Assembly: GCF_051859345.1 (NCBI RefSeq)
Contig: NZ_JBHYFV010000010.1
Location: 57,459-121,458, forward strand
Source of the DNA: Marivita sp051859345
GTDB taxonomy: Bacteria; Pseudomonadota; Alphaproteobacteria; Rhodobacterales; Rhodobacteraceae
Length of the DNA stretch: 64,000 bases
Direction: 5' to 3'
Made by a program: the position numbers and the translations under genes. Of the stretch, positions 26,024-34,754 are shown piece after piece (within the stretch, counting starts at the first letter, position 1; the number at the start of each line of letters is the position of its first letter). Below the pieces are notes generated by a model. That model was not told where the DNA came from, did no database searches, and saw only the letters and a program-made list of their open reading frames with translations.

Positions 26024-27625
26024 TCAGGCTCTTTGGGCTGGTGTGTCGTCGTCGATGAGATCAGGTTCATCGGGGATAATGATGCGATGCTCCAAATCCT
26101 CTTTCGGTGCGAACATCGGATAGAGGTAAAGGAAAGCACCCACGATCAGGTAGCCTATGGTGATGCCGTCAAACTGCGGCAGCTGAAGCGTGTAGGAATG
26201 GATGATCCCAACGGATGACATCAGGGACGCGGCGACCGCAAAGCCACCTGCGGTCTTGAAGCGCCCGTCGATCACGTCGGCCACGATGGCACCCCAGATC
26301 AGGCCGGTGATGATTGCGCCTTGGCTGAGGGCGAGGTGACCCTCGTAATGCGCACCTTCCATCAGCAGGGCCGCGGTCAGGTTGTCGTTTCCAAGTGCGG
26401 GCAGTCCTTCGACCCCCGAAGATCGAAGCGCGTTCATCAAAGAGCCCCACTTCACCATCAGGAAGGCCGAGATATGCGGCAGGATTGCAAAGGACACAGC
26501 GGCCATGTGCATCGGCTTCACGGCCCAGGCCGTGTTGGTGATGAGGCTGACAGACACGAATACGAGCACAGGCGCTGCAGCGGCAATCGGGATAAGACCC
26601 GCCAGAAATGACAGGAACCCGAGAAATGCAGCAGCGGCGATGACGACGGCAACGCCGACGATATACCCGGCATGGGCATCCAGACGCTTGTACGCGGGGT
26701 GGCCGATGTACACGGTCGTCGGAAAGGGCGAGCCAAAGAGTGCGCCCAGCATCGTTCCGGCGCCGTCGGTAACCTGGCACAGACCCACCGGATAGTGATC
26801 GCCTGCCGCTTCGGCGGACTCTACGTTGTTCATGGTCTCGATGAAATTATAGATCTGGACCGGGATCAGGACGAGGAACAATTCCGGATTCGCGAGCAGG
26901 TACTGAATACCGGCAATCAGGTCGCCGACATAAGGAACCGGTGGATAAAACCCGATGCCACTGACGTCGATTTCCGACTCCCCAAGCACCAGAGCGATCA
27001 AGGTTCCGGCTGCAATGGCAACCAGACCCGCAGGAACATTGCCCGGCAAACGAAAGCGCCCGATCAGCCCCCAAAGGATGAACAGAAGCGACGTGAAGCC
27101 GATCAACGGATGTTCAAAGATTTCGGCCAGGGGCACAGCGCCGATGAAGACAAGCGCGATGCCGCACAGCGTGCCCAACATACCTGCGCGCGGCGTAATG
27201 CGCTTGAGGAATGGCCCGATGATAGCGCCAAGCGCGGCGACGATACCGCCGACAAATCCAGCGCCGATGCCCACCTGCCAAGCCAGGAGCGGATCGTTGG
27301 TGGCCCAGTAAATCGGGCCAATCACGCCGAACAGGTAGACGAACATCACAGGTGTCGAGATGCCGTAGGGCAGGGCGGTTACATCCTTGCCCTGCTTGTT
27401 GGCAGCCCATTTCGCAAGGTAGGTGTAGACGGCGACACCTGCCAGAATGGCGATTGCTGCGCCGGGAACGATGCGTCCGAAGACAATTTCTGCAGGCATC
27501 TGGAAAACGAACTGACACACGCCAGACAAGATCAACAGGTTCACAAGGTTATCAGTAAAAAGCGCCCAGAATGCGCTGAAGTCGCTGCGGCTAAACAGCT
27601 TGTAATTGTAGGTCCTCCCGTCCAT
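26024..27625 (-). CDS. NCS2 family purine/xanthine permease (AzgA-like)
   Basis: The 533-residue protein is strongly hydrophobic with about 12-14 membrane segments, including FSAFWALFTDNLVNLLILSG at the N-terminus, LPYGISTPVMFVYLFGVIG, and ETMNNVESAEAAGDHY, the conserved substrate-site region of nucleobase-cation symporters. The C-terminal tail is acidic. Position between xdhC and guaD suggests it imports guanine, hypoxanthine or xanthine; substrate is inferred from neighbours. Confidence 0.85.
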   Translation of the reverse strand: MDGRTYNYKLFSRSDFSAFWALFTDNLVNLLILSGVCQFVFQMPAEIVFGRIVPGAAIAILAGVAVYTYLAKWAANKQGKDVTALPYGISTPVMFVYLFGVIGPIYWATNDPLLAWQVGIGAGFVGGIVAALGAIIGPFLKRITPRAGMLGTLCGIALVFIGAVPLAEIFEHPLIGFTSLLFILWGLIGRFRLPGNVPAGLVAIAAGTLIALVLGESEIDVSGIGFYPPVPYVGDLIAGIQYLLANPELFLVLIPVQIYNFIETMNNVESAEAAGDHYPVGLCQVTDGAGTMLGALFGSPFPTTVYIGHPAYKRLDAHAGYIVGVAVVIAAAAFLGFLSFLAGLIPIAAAAPVLVFVSVSLITNTAWAVKPMHMAAVSFAILPHISAFLMVKWGSLMNALRSSGVEGLPALGNDNLTAALLMEGAHYEGHLALSQGAIITGLIWGAIVADVIDGRFKTAGGFAVAASLMSSVGIIHSYTLQLPQFDGITIGYLIVGAFLYLYPMFAPKEDLEHRIIIPDEPDLIDDDTPAQRA

Positions 27626-27664
27626 GACGGTCTCCTCCTCTGATGGGGCTGGATCTCTGGCGGG

Positions 27665-28546
27665 TCAGGCCAGTCTCCCTTCCAACCCCGGTTGAATGCC
27701 CGAAATGGGCGTCTTGAGTGTCTCGCTAGAGGCGGTCGCGGCAGTTTCAGAGGTCAATACAGCCATCACCTCGGCCACAACGAAGGCCGCGATGACGCTG
27801 GGCCGCTTGTCGCGGCTACCGCTTGCCCCGATAGGGCAATTCAAATGTTCGATGGTTTGGCCGCCACAGTGTCTGTGCGTCCAGCTTTTCAATTTTGCAC
27901 GTTTTGTGGCTGACCCAATCATGCCGACATACGCGGCGTCACCCCGTTCCAGCGCGGCGGAGGCCAGCAGGAAGTCGAGCGCATGATCGTGCGTCAATAA
28001 GATAAAGGCGCTGCGAGCAGGCGCGTTCCAAATGTCTGCTTCGGGCAGAACGCTGACGCGTGTTTCCACTTTGGCAGTATTCAGCGCGATTTCCTCAGGC
28101 CGGGTGTCCATCAGCACGCAATTCACCGGCATGTGCTGGAAGAGGCTGGCCAGTGCACGGCCAACGTGACCAGCACCAAGAACATAGACATGAGGCAAAG
28201 CAGCATCGTTCTGCCGGGCGCGATCCTGTGCTACGCGCTTGTCCGACGCGCGCATCCGGGTCAGTCGCATCTCGATCCGGCCACCGCAGCACTGGCCGAT
28301 TTCCGGGCCAAGTGGTATGTCCATGTCGCGTTGCAAGGCCCCGTCGCGCAGCATGTCTCGCGCGGCGTCGATGGCGAGGTATTCCAACTGTCCGCCGCCG
28401 ATAGTGCCCCAAAGCGCGTTCGGGGCCACGAACATCTCGGTGCCTTCATTGCGCGGAGATGACCCGCGCACACGGGTCAGCGCAATTTTTATCACCGAGG
28501 CGTGCGCCGCAAGGAAGTCGGATAGTGAAGACGTGGAGAGAGACAT
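27665..28546 (-). CDS. xdhC: Xanthine dehydrogenase accessory protein XdhC
   Basis: Binds and matures the molybdenum cofactor (sulfuration) before insertion into XdhB. The 293-residue protein has an XdhC/CoxI N-terminal domain (residues 1-75, MFVAPNALWGTIGGGQLEY) and a Rossmann domain with VYVLGAGHVGRALASL (about 145-160). It starts three bases after the xdhB stop and ends 39 bases before the permease start. Confidence 0.93.
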   Translation of the reverse strand: MSLSTSSLSDFLAAHASVIKIALTRVRGSSPRNEGTEMFVAPNALWGTIGGGQLEYLAIDAARDMLRDGALQRDMDIPLGPEIGQCCGGRIEMRLTRMRASDKRVAQDRARQNDAALPHVYVLGAGHVGRALASLFQHMPVNCVLMDTRPEEIALNTAKVETRVSVLPEADIWNAPARSAFILLTHDHALDFLLASAALERGDAAYVGMIGSATKRAKLKSWTHRHCGGQTIEHLNCPIGASGSRDKRPSVIAAFVVAEVMAVLTSETAATASSETLKTPISGIQPGLEGRLA

Positions 28547-28549
28547 GGA

Positions 28550-30868
28550 TCAGCCCCCTGCCTTCAGTCGCGCCACCGCCATCAGGACGCGCTCGGGCGT
28601 GGCCGGAGCGTCAAGCCGTGGGCATTCGCGGTAATCTGCAACCGAGGCGACCGCCATGGACAGCGCCTCGAACACCGAGATGCCAAGCATGAATGGCGGT
28701 TCACCGACGGCCTTCGAGCGTTTGATGGTGAGCTCCCGGTTTTCGGACCAGTCGGCAAGATTCACGTTGAAAATGCGAGGGCGGTCTGAAGCGAGCGGGA
28801 TCTTGTAGGTCGATGGTGCATGGGTGCGCAGGCGCCCGGCATCGTCCCACCAAAGTTCCTCGGTGGTGAGCCAGCCCATGCCCTGAATGAAGGCCCCTTC
28901 GACCTGACCCTTGTCCAGAACCGGGTTCAGCGAGCGACCGACATCATGCAGGATATCAGTCCGTTCGACCCGGTATTCGCCGGAGAGCGTATCAATGATG
29001 GCCTCAGAGCAGGCCGCACCATAGGCGTAGTAGTAAAATGGCCGTCCCTGACCCTTGGCCCGATCCCAATGGATCTTCGGGGTTTTATAGAACCCAGCCG
29101 CCGAAAGCTGCACGCGGGCAAGGTACGCCTTCTTGACGAAGGCTTCGAAACTTAGCGTGTCCTTGCCGATATGCACTTGATTGGCATGAAAGACGACCTC
29201 TGCGGGATCAACGCCCCAGTTCGTCGCAGCAAACTCGACCAGCCGGGCTTTGATCTGTTCCACAGCGTTGAGCGCCGCCATACCGTTCAGGTCAGTGCCG
29301 CTTGATGCTGCGGTGGCCGAGGTGTTGGGAACCTTCTCGGTGGTGGTTTTGGTGATCTTGATGCGTTCGAAATCAACCTGAAACGCTTCGGCGACCACTT
29401 GCGCCACCTTGGTATTCAACCCTTGGCCCATTTCCGTACCGCCGTGATTCAGGTGAATGGACCCGTCATTATAGACGTGCACCAAGGCACCCGCCTGATT
29501 GTACCAGGTCGCGGTGAAGGATATGCCGAATTTGACCGGAGTCAGAGCGATGCCTTTCTTCAGAATCGGCGACGTCCTGTTGAAGTCGATGATCTCGGCA
29601 CGACGCTGGCGATAGTCTGATGTTTCTTCCAACTCACTCACCAGGCGGTCGAGGATGTTGTCCTCCACCTCCTGATGATACGGCGTCAGGGTGCGGTCTT
29701 CGCCACCGTAGAAATTCGCCTTGCGCACATCCAGCGGATCCTGTCCGGTGGCATAGGCGATTTCCTCGATCATGCGTTCGGCGGCAATGACACCTTGCGG
29801 GCCGCCAAAACCGCGAAAGGCGGTGTTGGAGACGGTGTTGGTCTTCATTGGATGGCTGTTGAGCCGCACATTGGGGTAAAAATACGCATTGTCGGCGTGA
29901 AACAGCGCACGGTCAGTCACCGGGCCAGAAAGATCGGCAGAGAATCCGCAGCGCGCTGCAAAGCTGGCGTCGAGCGCCTGAATCCGACCCGCATCGTCGA
30001 ACGCGACGTCGTAGTCGATGACGAAGTCATGCCGTTTGCCTGTCGCCGTCATATCCTGATCGCGATCGGGACGGATTTTGACCGCACGGTTCCACTTTTT
30101 CGCCGCCATTGCAGCAACTGCGCAAAACAGGTTCATCTGGCTTTCCTTGCCACCGAACCCGCCGCCCATGCGGCGCACGTTCACCACCACGGCGTTCGAT
30201 GGTACGCCAAGCACATGGGCGACCATATGCTGTGCTTCGGACGGGTGTTGGGTTGAGCAATGGACGATCACATCGTCATCTTCGCCGGGGATGGCAAAGG
30301 CGATATGCCCTTCGAGGTACATGTGATCCTGACCGCCGACAGTCATACGTCCCTGGATGCGGTTGGGCGCGTTTTTCAACACGGGGTCAACATTGCCACG
30401 CTCAAGCTTCAGCGGTGCGGTCACATAGCCATAGCCAGCCTCTTGCGCCGCAATAGGGTCCAGCGCGTGCGGCAGCGCGTCGTAGTCGATCCTGGCTTTT
30501 TCTGCCGCACGCCGGGCAATATCCCGGGTTTCTGCAACAACCGCAAAGAGCGGTTGACCGTAGAACTGGATCAGGTCAGTTGGAAAAACTGGTTCGTCAT
30601 TCAGCCCGGTGGGGCTGATGTCGTTCACGCCGGGAACATCTTCAGCTGTCAGAACCCCGATCACTCCGGGCGTGGCCAGAACGTCCGTATAGTCAATACC
30701 CGGCAATTTCGCGTGCGCTACGGTCGACACCCCGAGATAGGCGTGCAACGTGCCCTCGGGCATGGCGATGTCATCGGTGTAATCTGCACGACCGGTGACA
30801 TGCTTTGTGGCGCTGTCATGGATGCGGTCGGTATGTGCCGCGCCGGTGATGGAAACAGTGTCTTTCAT
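28550..30868 (-). CDS. xdhB: Xanthine dehydrogenase molybdenum-binding subunit
   Basis: Large catalytic subunit that binds molybdopterin and hydroxylates hypoxanthine and xanthine. The 772-residue protein has MGGGFGGKESQMNLF (Moco contact), FRGFGGPQGV, GGTEMGQGLNTKVAQ and the active-site Glu in KAVGEPPFMLG near the C-terminus. Length equals the split-type bacterial XdhB. Only 15 bases separate it from the xdhA stop. Confidence 0.96.
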   Translation of the reverse strand: MKDTVSITGAAHTDRIHDSATKHVTGRADYTDDIAMPEGTLHAYLGVSTVAHAKLPGIDYTDVLATPGVIGVLTAEDVPGVNDISPTGLNDEPVFPTDLIQFYGQPLFAVVAETRDIARRAAEKARIDYDALPHALDPIAAQEAGYGYVTAPLKLERGNVDPVLKNAPNRIQGRMTVGGQDHMYLEGHIAFAIPGEDDDVIVHCSTQHPSEAQHMVAHVLGVPSNAVVVNVRRMGGGFGGKESQMNLFCAVAAMAAKKWNRAVKIRPDRDQDMTATGKRHDFVIDYDVAFDDAGRIQALDASFAARCGFSADLSGPVTDRALFHADNAYFYPNVRLNSHPMKTNTVSNTAFRGFGGPQGVIAAERMIEEIAYATGQDPLDVRKANFYGGEDRTLTPYHQEVEDNILDRLVSELEETSDYRQRRAEIIDFNRTSPILKKGIALTPVKFGISFTATWYNQAGALVHVYNDGSIHLNHGGTEMGQGLNTKVAQVVAEAFQVDFERIKITKTTTEKVPNTSATAASSGTDLNGMAALNAVEQIKARLVEFAATNWGVDPAEVVFHANQVHIGKDTLSFEAFVKKAYLARVQLSAAGFYKTPKIHWDRAKGQGRPFYYYAYGAACSEAIIDTLSGEYRVERTDILHDVGRSLNPVLDKGQVEGAFIQGMGWLTTEELWWDDAGRLRTHAPSTYKIPLASDRPRIFNVNLADWSENRELTIKRSKAVGEPPFMLGISVFEALSMAVASVADYRECPRLDAPATPERVLMAVARLKAGG

Positions 30869-30883
30869 GTTGCGTGCCCTTTC

Positions 30884-32335
30884 CTAAGCGATGGCGAGTT
30901 GAACGGGCGCGTCGGTCTGGCCGTCCTGTTCAAGAAAGAAGCGCCGCAGCAGATTTTGTGCGGAAAGCATCCGGTATTCCGAAGATGCGCGCCAATCGGT
31001 GAGAGGTTGGAAATCGTCGATCAAAGCCTTTGCTGCGGCTTCAAAGCTGTCATGTGACCAGGGCTGACCGTTCAGCGCAGCTTCTGCCTTGCTTGCCCGC
31101 TTTGGTGTCGCGGCCATTCCACCGAATGCGATACGTGCATTGCCAATCAGGTCATCCGTCACGGTCATATGGATGCCGACCGCAACTGACGAGATATCTT
31201 CGTCTCGCCGCTTGGAGATCTTGTAGGCGGCGTTACGGTCATTGGGACCGGGCAGCGGGACTTGAATGCTTTCGACAAATTCGCCCGCGGCGCGGTTCTG
31301 TTTGCCGTAGTCGATGAAGTAGTCCTGCAAAGCCAGCGTCCGGCGGTCACGACCGCGCCGCAGCGTGATCTCTGCCCCCAGAGCGATCAGGACCGGAGGC
31401 GTATCCCCGATGGGCGATCCGTTGGCGATGTTTCCGCCAACGGTTCCCAGATTTCGCACCTGCCACCCTGCGATGCGACCCCAATAAGAGGTCAGGTGTG
31501 GCAAGTGCTCAGACAGGGTGGACTGACAATCGGTGTAGCTTGCGCCAGCACCGATCAAGAGGAGGTCTCCCTGTCGTTTGACAGTCTTGAGTTCATTGAG
31601 GTGACCGATATAGATCGCCGGTCCGATGTTGCGAAGGAATTTCGTGACCCAGAGACCGACATCAGTCGCACCGGAGATGATCGTGGCGTCCGGCCATTCC
31701 AGCAGGCAGGCGGCAAGATCATCGACATTGGACGGAAGGATACTCAGGTTGTCCTGCGGACCAGTGACGATGCGTGTCTCGTGCTGCAGCGCGCGCAGGC
31801 GTGCCGTCATCGTGTCACGTTCAGTATTCAGATGATCCGCTGCAGGCGTGCCGTAGCGTGACACGGCAACGGCGGCCTTGATGATCGGCTCATATCCGGT
31901 GCAGCGACACAGGTTCCCTTGCAACGCGGTTTCAACTTGCGTGACGGTGGGTTCGGGAACCTGCATCCAGAGCGCATAGAGGGACATGACAAAGCCCGGT
32001 GTGCAAAAGCCACACTGGCTTCCATGATGCTCCACCATCGCCTCTTGTACTGGATGCAGCCGTCCATTTGGTCCGGACAGATGCTCGACCGTGACCACAT
32101 GGCATCCCTGCACAGATGCAAGAAACCGGATGCAGGCGTTCACCGGTTCGTAGACCAGACCTGCGCAGGTCTGGCGACCGACCAGCACGGTACACGCGCC
32201 GCAATCCCCTTCTGCGCAGCCTTCCTTGGTTCCGGTCAGACGCCGTTCCAGACGCAGAAAGTCGAGTAATGTCTGGTTTGCCCCGACATTTTCGACAGAA
32301 ACATCTTTGCCGTTGAGAATGAAGTGAATGGTCAT
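30884..32335 (-). CDS. xdhA: Xanthine dehydrogenase iron-sulfur/FAD subunit
   Basis: Transfers electrons from the Mo centre to NAD. The 483-residue protein has a plant-type [2Fe-2S] domain with C40, C45 and C48 in CAEGDCGACTVLVG, a second [2Fe-2S] domain with CGFC and GNLCRCTGYEP, an FAD-binding segment (about residues 170-340, with GTVGGNIANGSPIGDTPP) and a CO-dehydrogenase flavoprotein-type C-terminal domain. The ATG at 32335 has GAGGA upstream; an upstream start at 32383 looks unlikely. Confidence 0.96.
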   Translation of the reverse strand: MTIHFILNGKDVSVENVGANQTLLDFLRLERRLTGTKEGCAEGDCGACTVLVGRQTCAGLVYEPVNACIRFLASVQGCHVVTVEHLSGPNGRLHPVQEAMVEHHGSQCGFCTPGFVMSLYALWMQVPEPTVTQVETALQGNLCRCTGYEPIIKAAVAVSRYGTPAADHLNTERDTMTARLRALQHETRIVTGPQDNLSILPSNVDDLAACLLEWPDATIISGATDVGLWVTKFLRNIGPAIYIGHLNELKTVKRQGDLLLIGAGASYTDCQSTLSEHLPHLTSYWGRIAGWQVRNLGTVGGNIANGSPIGDTPPVLIALGAEITLRRGRDRRTLALQDYFIDYGKQNRAAGEFVESIQVPLPGPNDRNAAYKISKRRDEDISSVAVGIHMTVTDDLIGNARIAFGGMAATPKRASKAEAALNGQPWSHDSFEAAAKALIDDFQPLTDWRASSEYRMLSAQNLLRRFFLEQDGQTDAPVQLAIA

Positions 32336-32427
32336 GGTGTCCTCCCCATGCGCGGTCCGGGCGCTTGATCTAAGGGAAACCATAGGAGCAAATATTCAGA
32401 TCGAAAATCATCGTAAACGGCAAATTC

Positions 32428-32446
32428 TTTCAACAATATGTTGAAA
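32428..32446. promoter_or_regulatory. Palindrome between xdhA and LysR gene, candidate operator
   Basis: TTTCAACA-ATA-TGTTGAAA is an 8-bp perfect inverted repeat with a three-base centre, in the 157-bp gap between the divergent xdhA and LysR genes. A T-N11-A core is typical of LysR operators. The neighbouring LysR protein is the likely binder (inference). Confidence 0.6.
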
Positions 32447-32492
32447 ATGTTCGCTCAGCGCTGCATGCTTTCGCAGCAATCGAGGAAGCGCC

Positions 32493-33395
32493 ATGTCCTA
32501 CATTGAAAGCCTTCATGTGTTTGTCCGAGTGATGGAACTGGGCAGCATCACATCAGGAGGTCGCGACCTACGTCTGACACCTGCCGTGGCGAGCAAACGG
32601 TTGAAAGAATTGGAAAGACGCCTTGGCGTGCGACTGTTCAATCGCACCACGCGGTCAATGACGCCGACTGAAGCCGGGATCGTTTTCTACGAAGAGGCGA
32701 AAACCGTTCTCACGGCGTTGGAGACCGCCGAAGCGCGGGTCGCCAGCTTTTCAAAAACACCGCGCGGGGCAATCCGGGTGACGGCACCACTAGGTGTGGG
32801 ACGTCGGATCGTGGCGCCTTTGGTACCGGAATTCTCGGAGACCTACCCAGATACAGAGATTCGCATGCGCCTGTCTGACCGAAAGGTCGACATTCTGGCC
32901 GACGGCTTGGACATCGCATTTTTCGTGGGAGAGCCGAGTGACTCGACCATGAAATTGCGCAAGTTTGCAGACTGTAATCGCGTCCTGTGTGCTGCGCCTG
33001 CTTACCTGTCTCAGCACGGCGTTCCTGAAACACCCGATGATCTTCTGCATGGCGATCACAACTGCCTGTTGCTGCGCTATCCGCGGTCGCCCGAATATTT
33101 CTGGTTGCTGAAGACCGATATGGGTCCGCGCAAGCTCGAGGTGCGGGGCAAGTTCGATGCGGATGATGGAGATGTCCTGACCGACTGGGCGTTGGCGGGC
33201 AAAGGGGTCGTTAACAAACCGCGGTTTGATGTACGCGAACATCTTGCGAGCGGACGGCTGGTAGAGGTTCTGCCCAATACGCCGCCAGTGTCGACGATCT
33301 TTGGCTGTTTGTACCCACACAAGAAGCTTCAGGACCCTAAGGTCCGCCTGTTCGTCGAACACGTCGCCCGGCACAGTAAATCGTATTTTGCCTGA
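32493..33395 (+). CDS. LysR family transcriptional regulator, likely of the xdh operon
   Basis: The 300-residue protein has an N-terminal winged helix (residues 1-65: VMELGSITSGGRDLRLTPA, RRLGVRLFNRTTRSMTPTEAG) and a periplasmic-binding-like effector domain (about 90-295). The HTH and linker resemble the CrgA/DntR-like subgroup. CGAGGAAG precedes the ATG. Divergent orientation from xdhA and the intervening palindrome suggest control of purine catabolism; the effector is unknown. Confidence 0.87.
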   Translation: MSYIESLHVFVRVMELGSITSGGRDLRLTPAVASKRLKELERRLGVRLFNRTTRSMTPTEAGIVFYEEAKTVLTALETAEARVASFSKTPRGAIRVTAPLGVGRRIVAPLVPEFSETYPDTEIRMRLSDRKVDILADGLDIAFFVGEPSDSTMKLRKFADCNRVLCAAPAYLSQHGVPETPDDLLHGDHNCLLLRYPRSPEYFWLLKTDMGPRKLEVRGKFDADDGDVLTDWALAGKGVVNKPRFDVREHLASGRLVEVLPNTPPVSTIFGCLYPHKKLQDPKVRLFVEHVARHSKSYFA

Positions 33396-33870
33396 AGTGA
33401 TGTCCTATTTCTTCACGCGATTGTCGTAGGGTGTTTCACCGAAACACGCCTTGCCGTGCTGTGTGAGTACATTGGCAGAGTTTTGTCGCAAACTTGCACA
33501 TTGACCGGAGGAAGGCTCTGATTTCTTGCAGTCAGGCAGCCACCCGCGACACACTATACTGCCTGTTTCGAGCGAAAGCGCCGCGTCCACGACAGTGTGC
33601 TTGCAAATCAGATGCGGTCGCCGCGAAAGTCGTTCTGCTTTCGCCGTTCAACGCGATGTTTCTTGATCGCGCAAGACCCGAACTCCTGCGCCTTCAGGCT
33701 GAACAGGGATCGCTCGGGCGCCGCGCTTTTCAAAAGGGCGGCTCGCAGCACGCTGGTCGCCCCTACCTATCGAGACGGGTCGTGCGGCGGTCATTGAAAG
33801 GCCGGCAGCGAAGCCAAAGCCACAGCGCCCACTTCGGTCAAGCAGAGACTGCGCAGCTTCGGTCTTCGTG
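33396..33870. other. 475-bp gap without a convincing gene
   Basis: No recognisable protein, RNA or transposon is seen. It holds a short inverted repeat, GTGTTTC-ACC-GAAACAC (33431-33447), about 36 bases after the LysR stop; it lacks a T-run, so it is not a standard terminator. A minus-strand open stretch at 33405-33590 has a Cys-containing product I do not recognise and no clear start, so it is not called. Confidence 0.5.
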
Positions 33871-34740
33871 TCAGCGCGCGGTTTTCCGCGCCTCTGCAAG
33901 CGCAATCGTCCGCGCTGCCCTGGCGACCACCGGAGCATCGACCATGCGGCCGTGATGCAGGAATGGTTGACCGCCATGTTCCGCATCGCGGGTGACGATC
34001 TCGCGCGCAGAGGCCACGGCTTCGGGAGAGGGCGTGAAGACGGCGTTGATGACATCGACCTGTCGGGGATGAATTGCAACTGCTGCACCGAAACCCATGC
34101 GCTGCCCAAGTTCCATCTGCTCTCGGTAGGCGGCCATATCCTCGATCTCTGCAATGGAGCCGGGCGAGCCGATCGGCACGAGGCCAGCGCCGCGCGCCGC
34201 CGCAACCATCATCTGAGCAAAGACTGCCATCACCGTCTGAGACGATTCCGCTCCCAGATCGACCGCCAAATCTTCGGGACCGATCATCAGGGTGGCCTGT
34301 CTCTCTGGTGCGGCCGCCGCAATGTCAGTCAGCCGTCCGAAGGCCACGGCGCTCTCAATCTGGGAGATGGTGTAAATCTGCGGCGGTGCCCCGAGTTCGC
34401 GGAGAATCTCGGCAACCGCGACGACGAATTGAGGCGTGTCGACTTTGGGAACCATGACGAAGTCGACACCGGCCGCAACGCAAGCCGTGAGGTCGGGGAC
34501 AAGCAGAGTCCAGGGCCGGTTGACCCGGACACCGACTTGCGCTCCGCTGCTGCGCAAAGACGTGACATCTGCCGAGAGACCTTGGCGCGCGGCGTCTTTT
34601 TGTTCCGGTGGGATTGCATCTTCCAGATCCAGGACGAAGCCATCGGCAGGTCGGTTCAGGGCAGAGGCGAGCAGACGGTCGTTACCTGCCGGCAAGAACA
34701 GCAAGCTTGCAATGCCGGTGAGGCGGTCTGAAGCAATCAT
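33871..34740 (-). CDS. HpcH/HpaI aldolase/citrate lyase family protein (CitE-like CoA lyase)
   Basis: CitE-like TIM-barrel proteins cleave CoA esters such as citramalyl-, malyl- or methylmalyl-CoA. The 289-residue protein has LLFLPAGNDRLLASAL (residues 13-28), the Mg-binding FVLDLEDAIPP (35-45), VRVNRP (71-76) and VMVPKVDTPQF, all family-typical. Immediately upstream is a class III CoA-transferase, 14 bases away, so the pair could activate an acid to a CoA thioester and then split it. The exact substrate cannot be read; citramalate and malate-like acids are plausible. Confidence 0.85.
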   Translation of the reverse strand: MIASDRLTGIASLLFLPAGNDRLLASALNRPADGFVLDLEDAIPPEQKDAARQGLSADVTSLRSSGAQVGVRVNRPWTLLVPDLTACVAAGVDFVMVPKVDTPQFVVAVAEILRELGAPPQIYTISQIESAVAFGRLTDIAAAAPERQATLMIGPEDLAVDLGAESSQTVMAVFAQMMVAAARGAGLVPIGSPGSIAEIEDMAAYREQMELGQRMGFGAAVAIHPRQVDVINAVFTPSPEAVASAREIVTRDAEHGGQPFLHHGRMVDAPVVARAARTIALAEARKTAR

Positions 34741-34754
34741 GTTGTGGCCTCCAT

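Noticed and set aside
26672..27643. 323-codon plus-strand frame opposite the NCS2 permease
   Set aside because: Antisense to a well-supported permease; the product is charged, compositionally odd and shows no known motif.
33431..33447. Fourth parS site
   Set aside because: Arms match but the centre is ACC rather than the CACGTG core, so it fails the 16-bp consensus; kept only as a low-interest observation.
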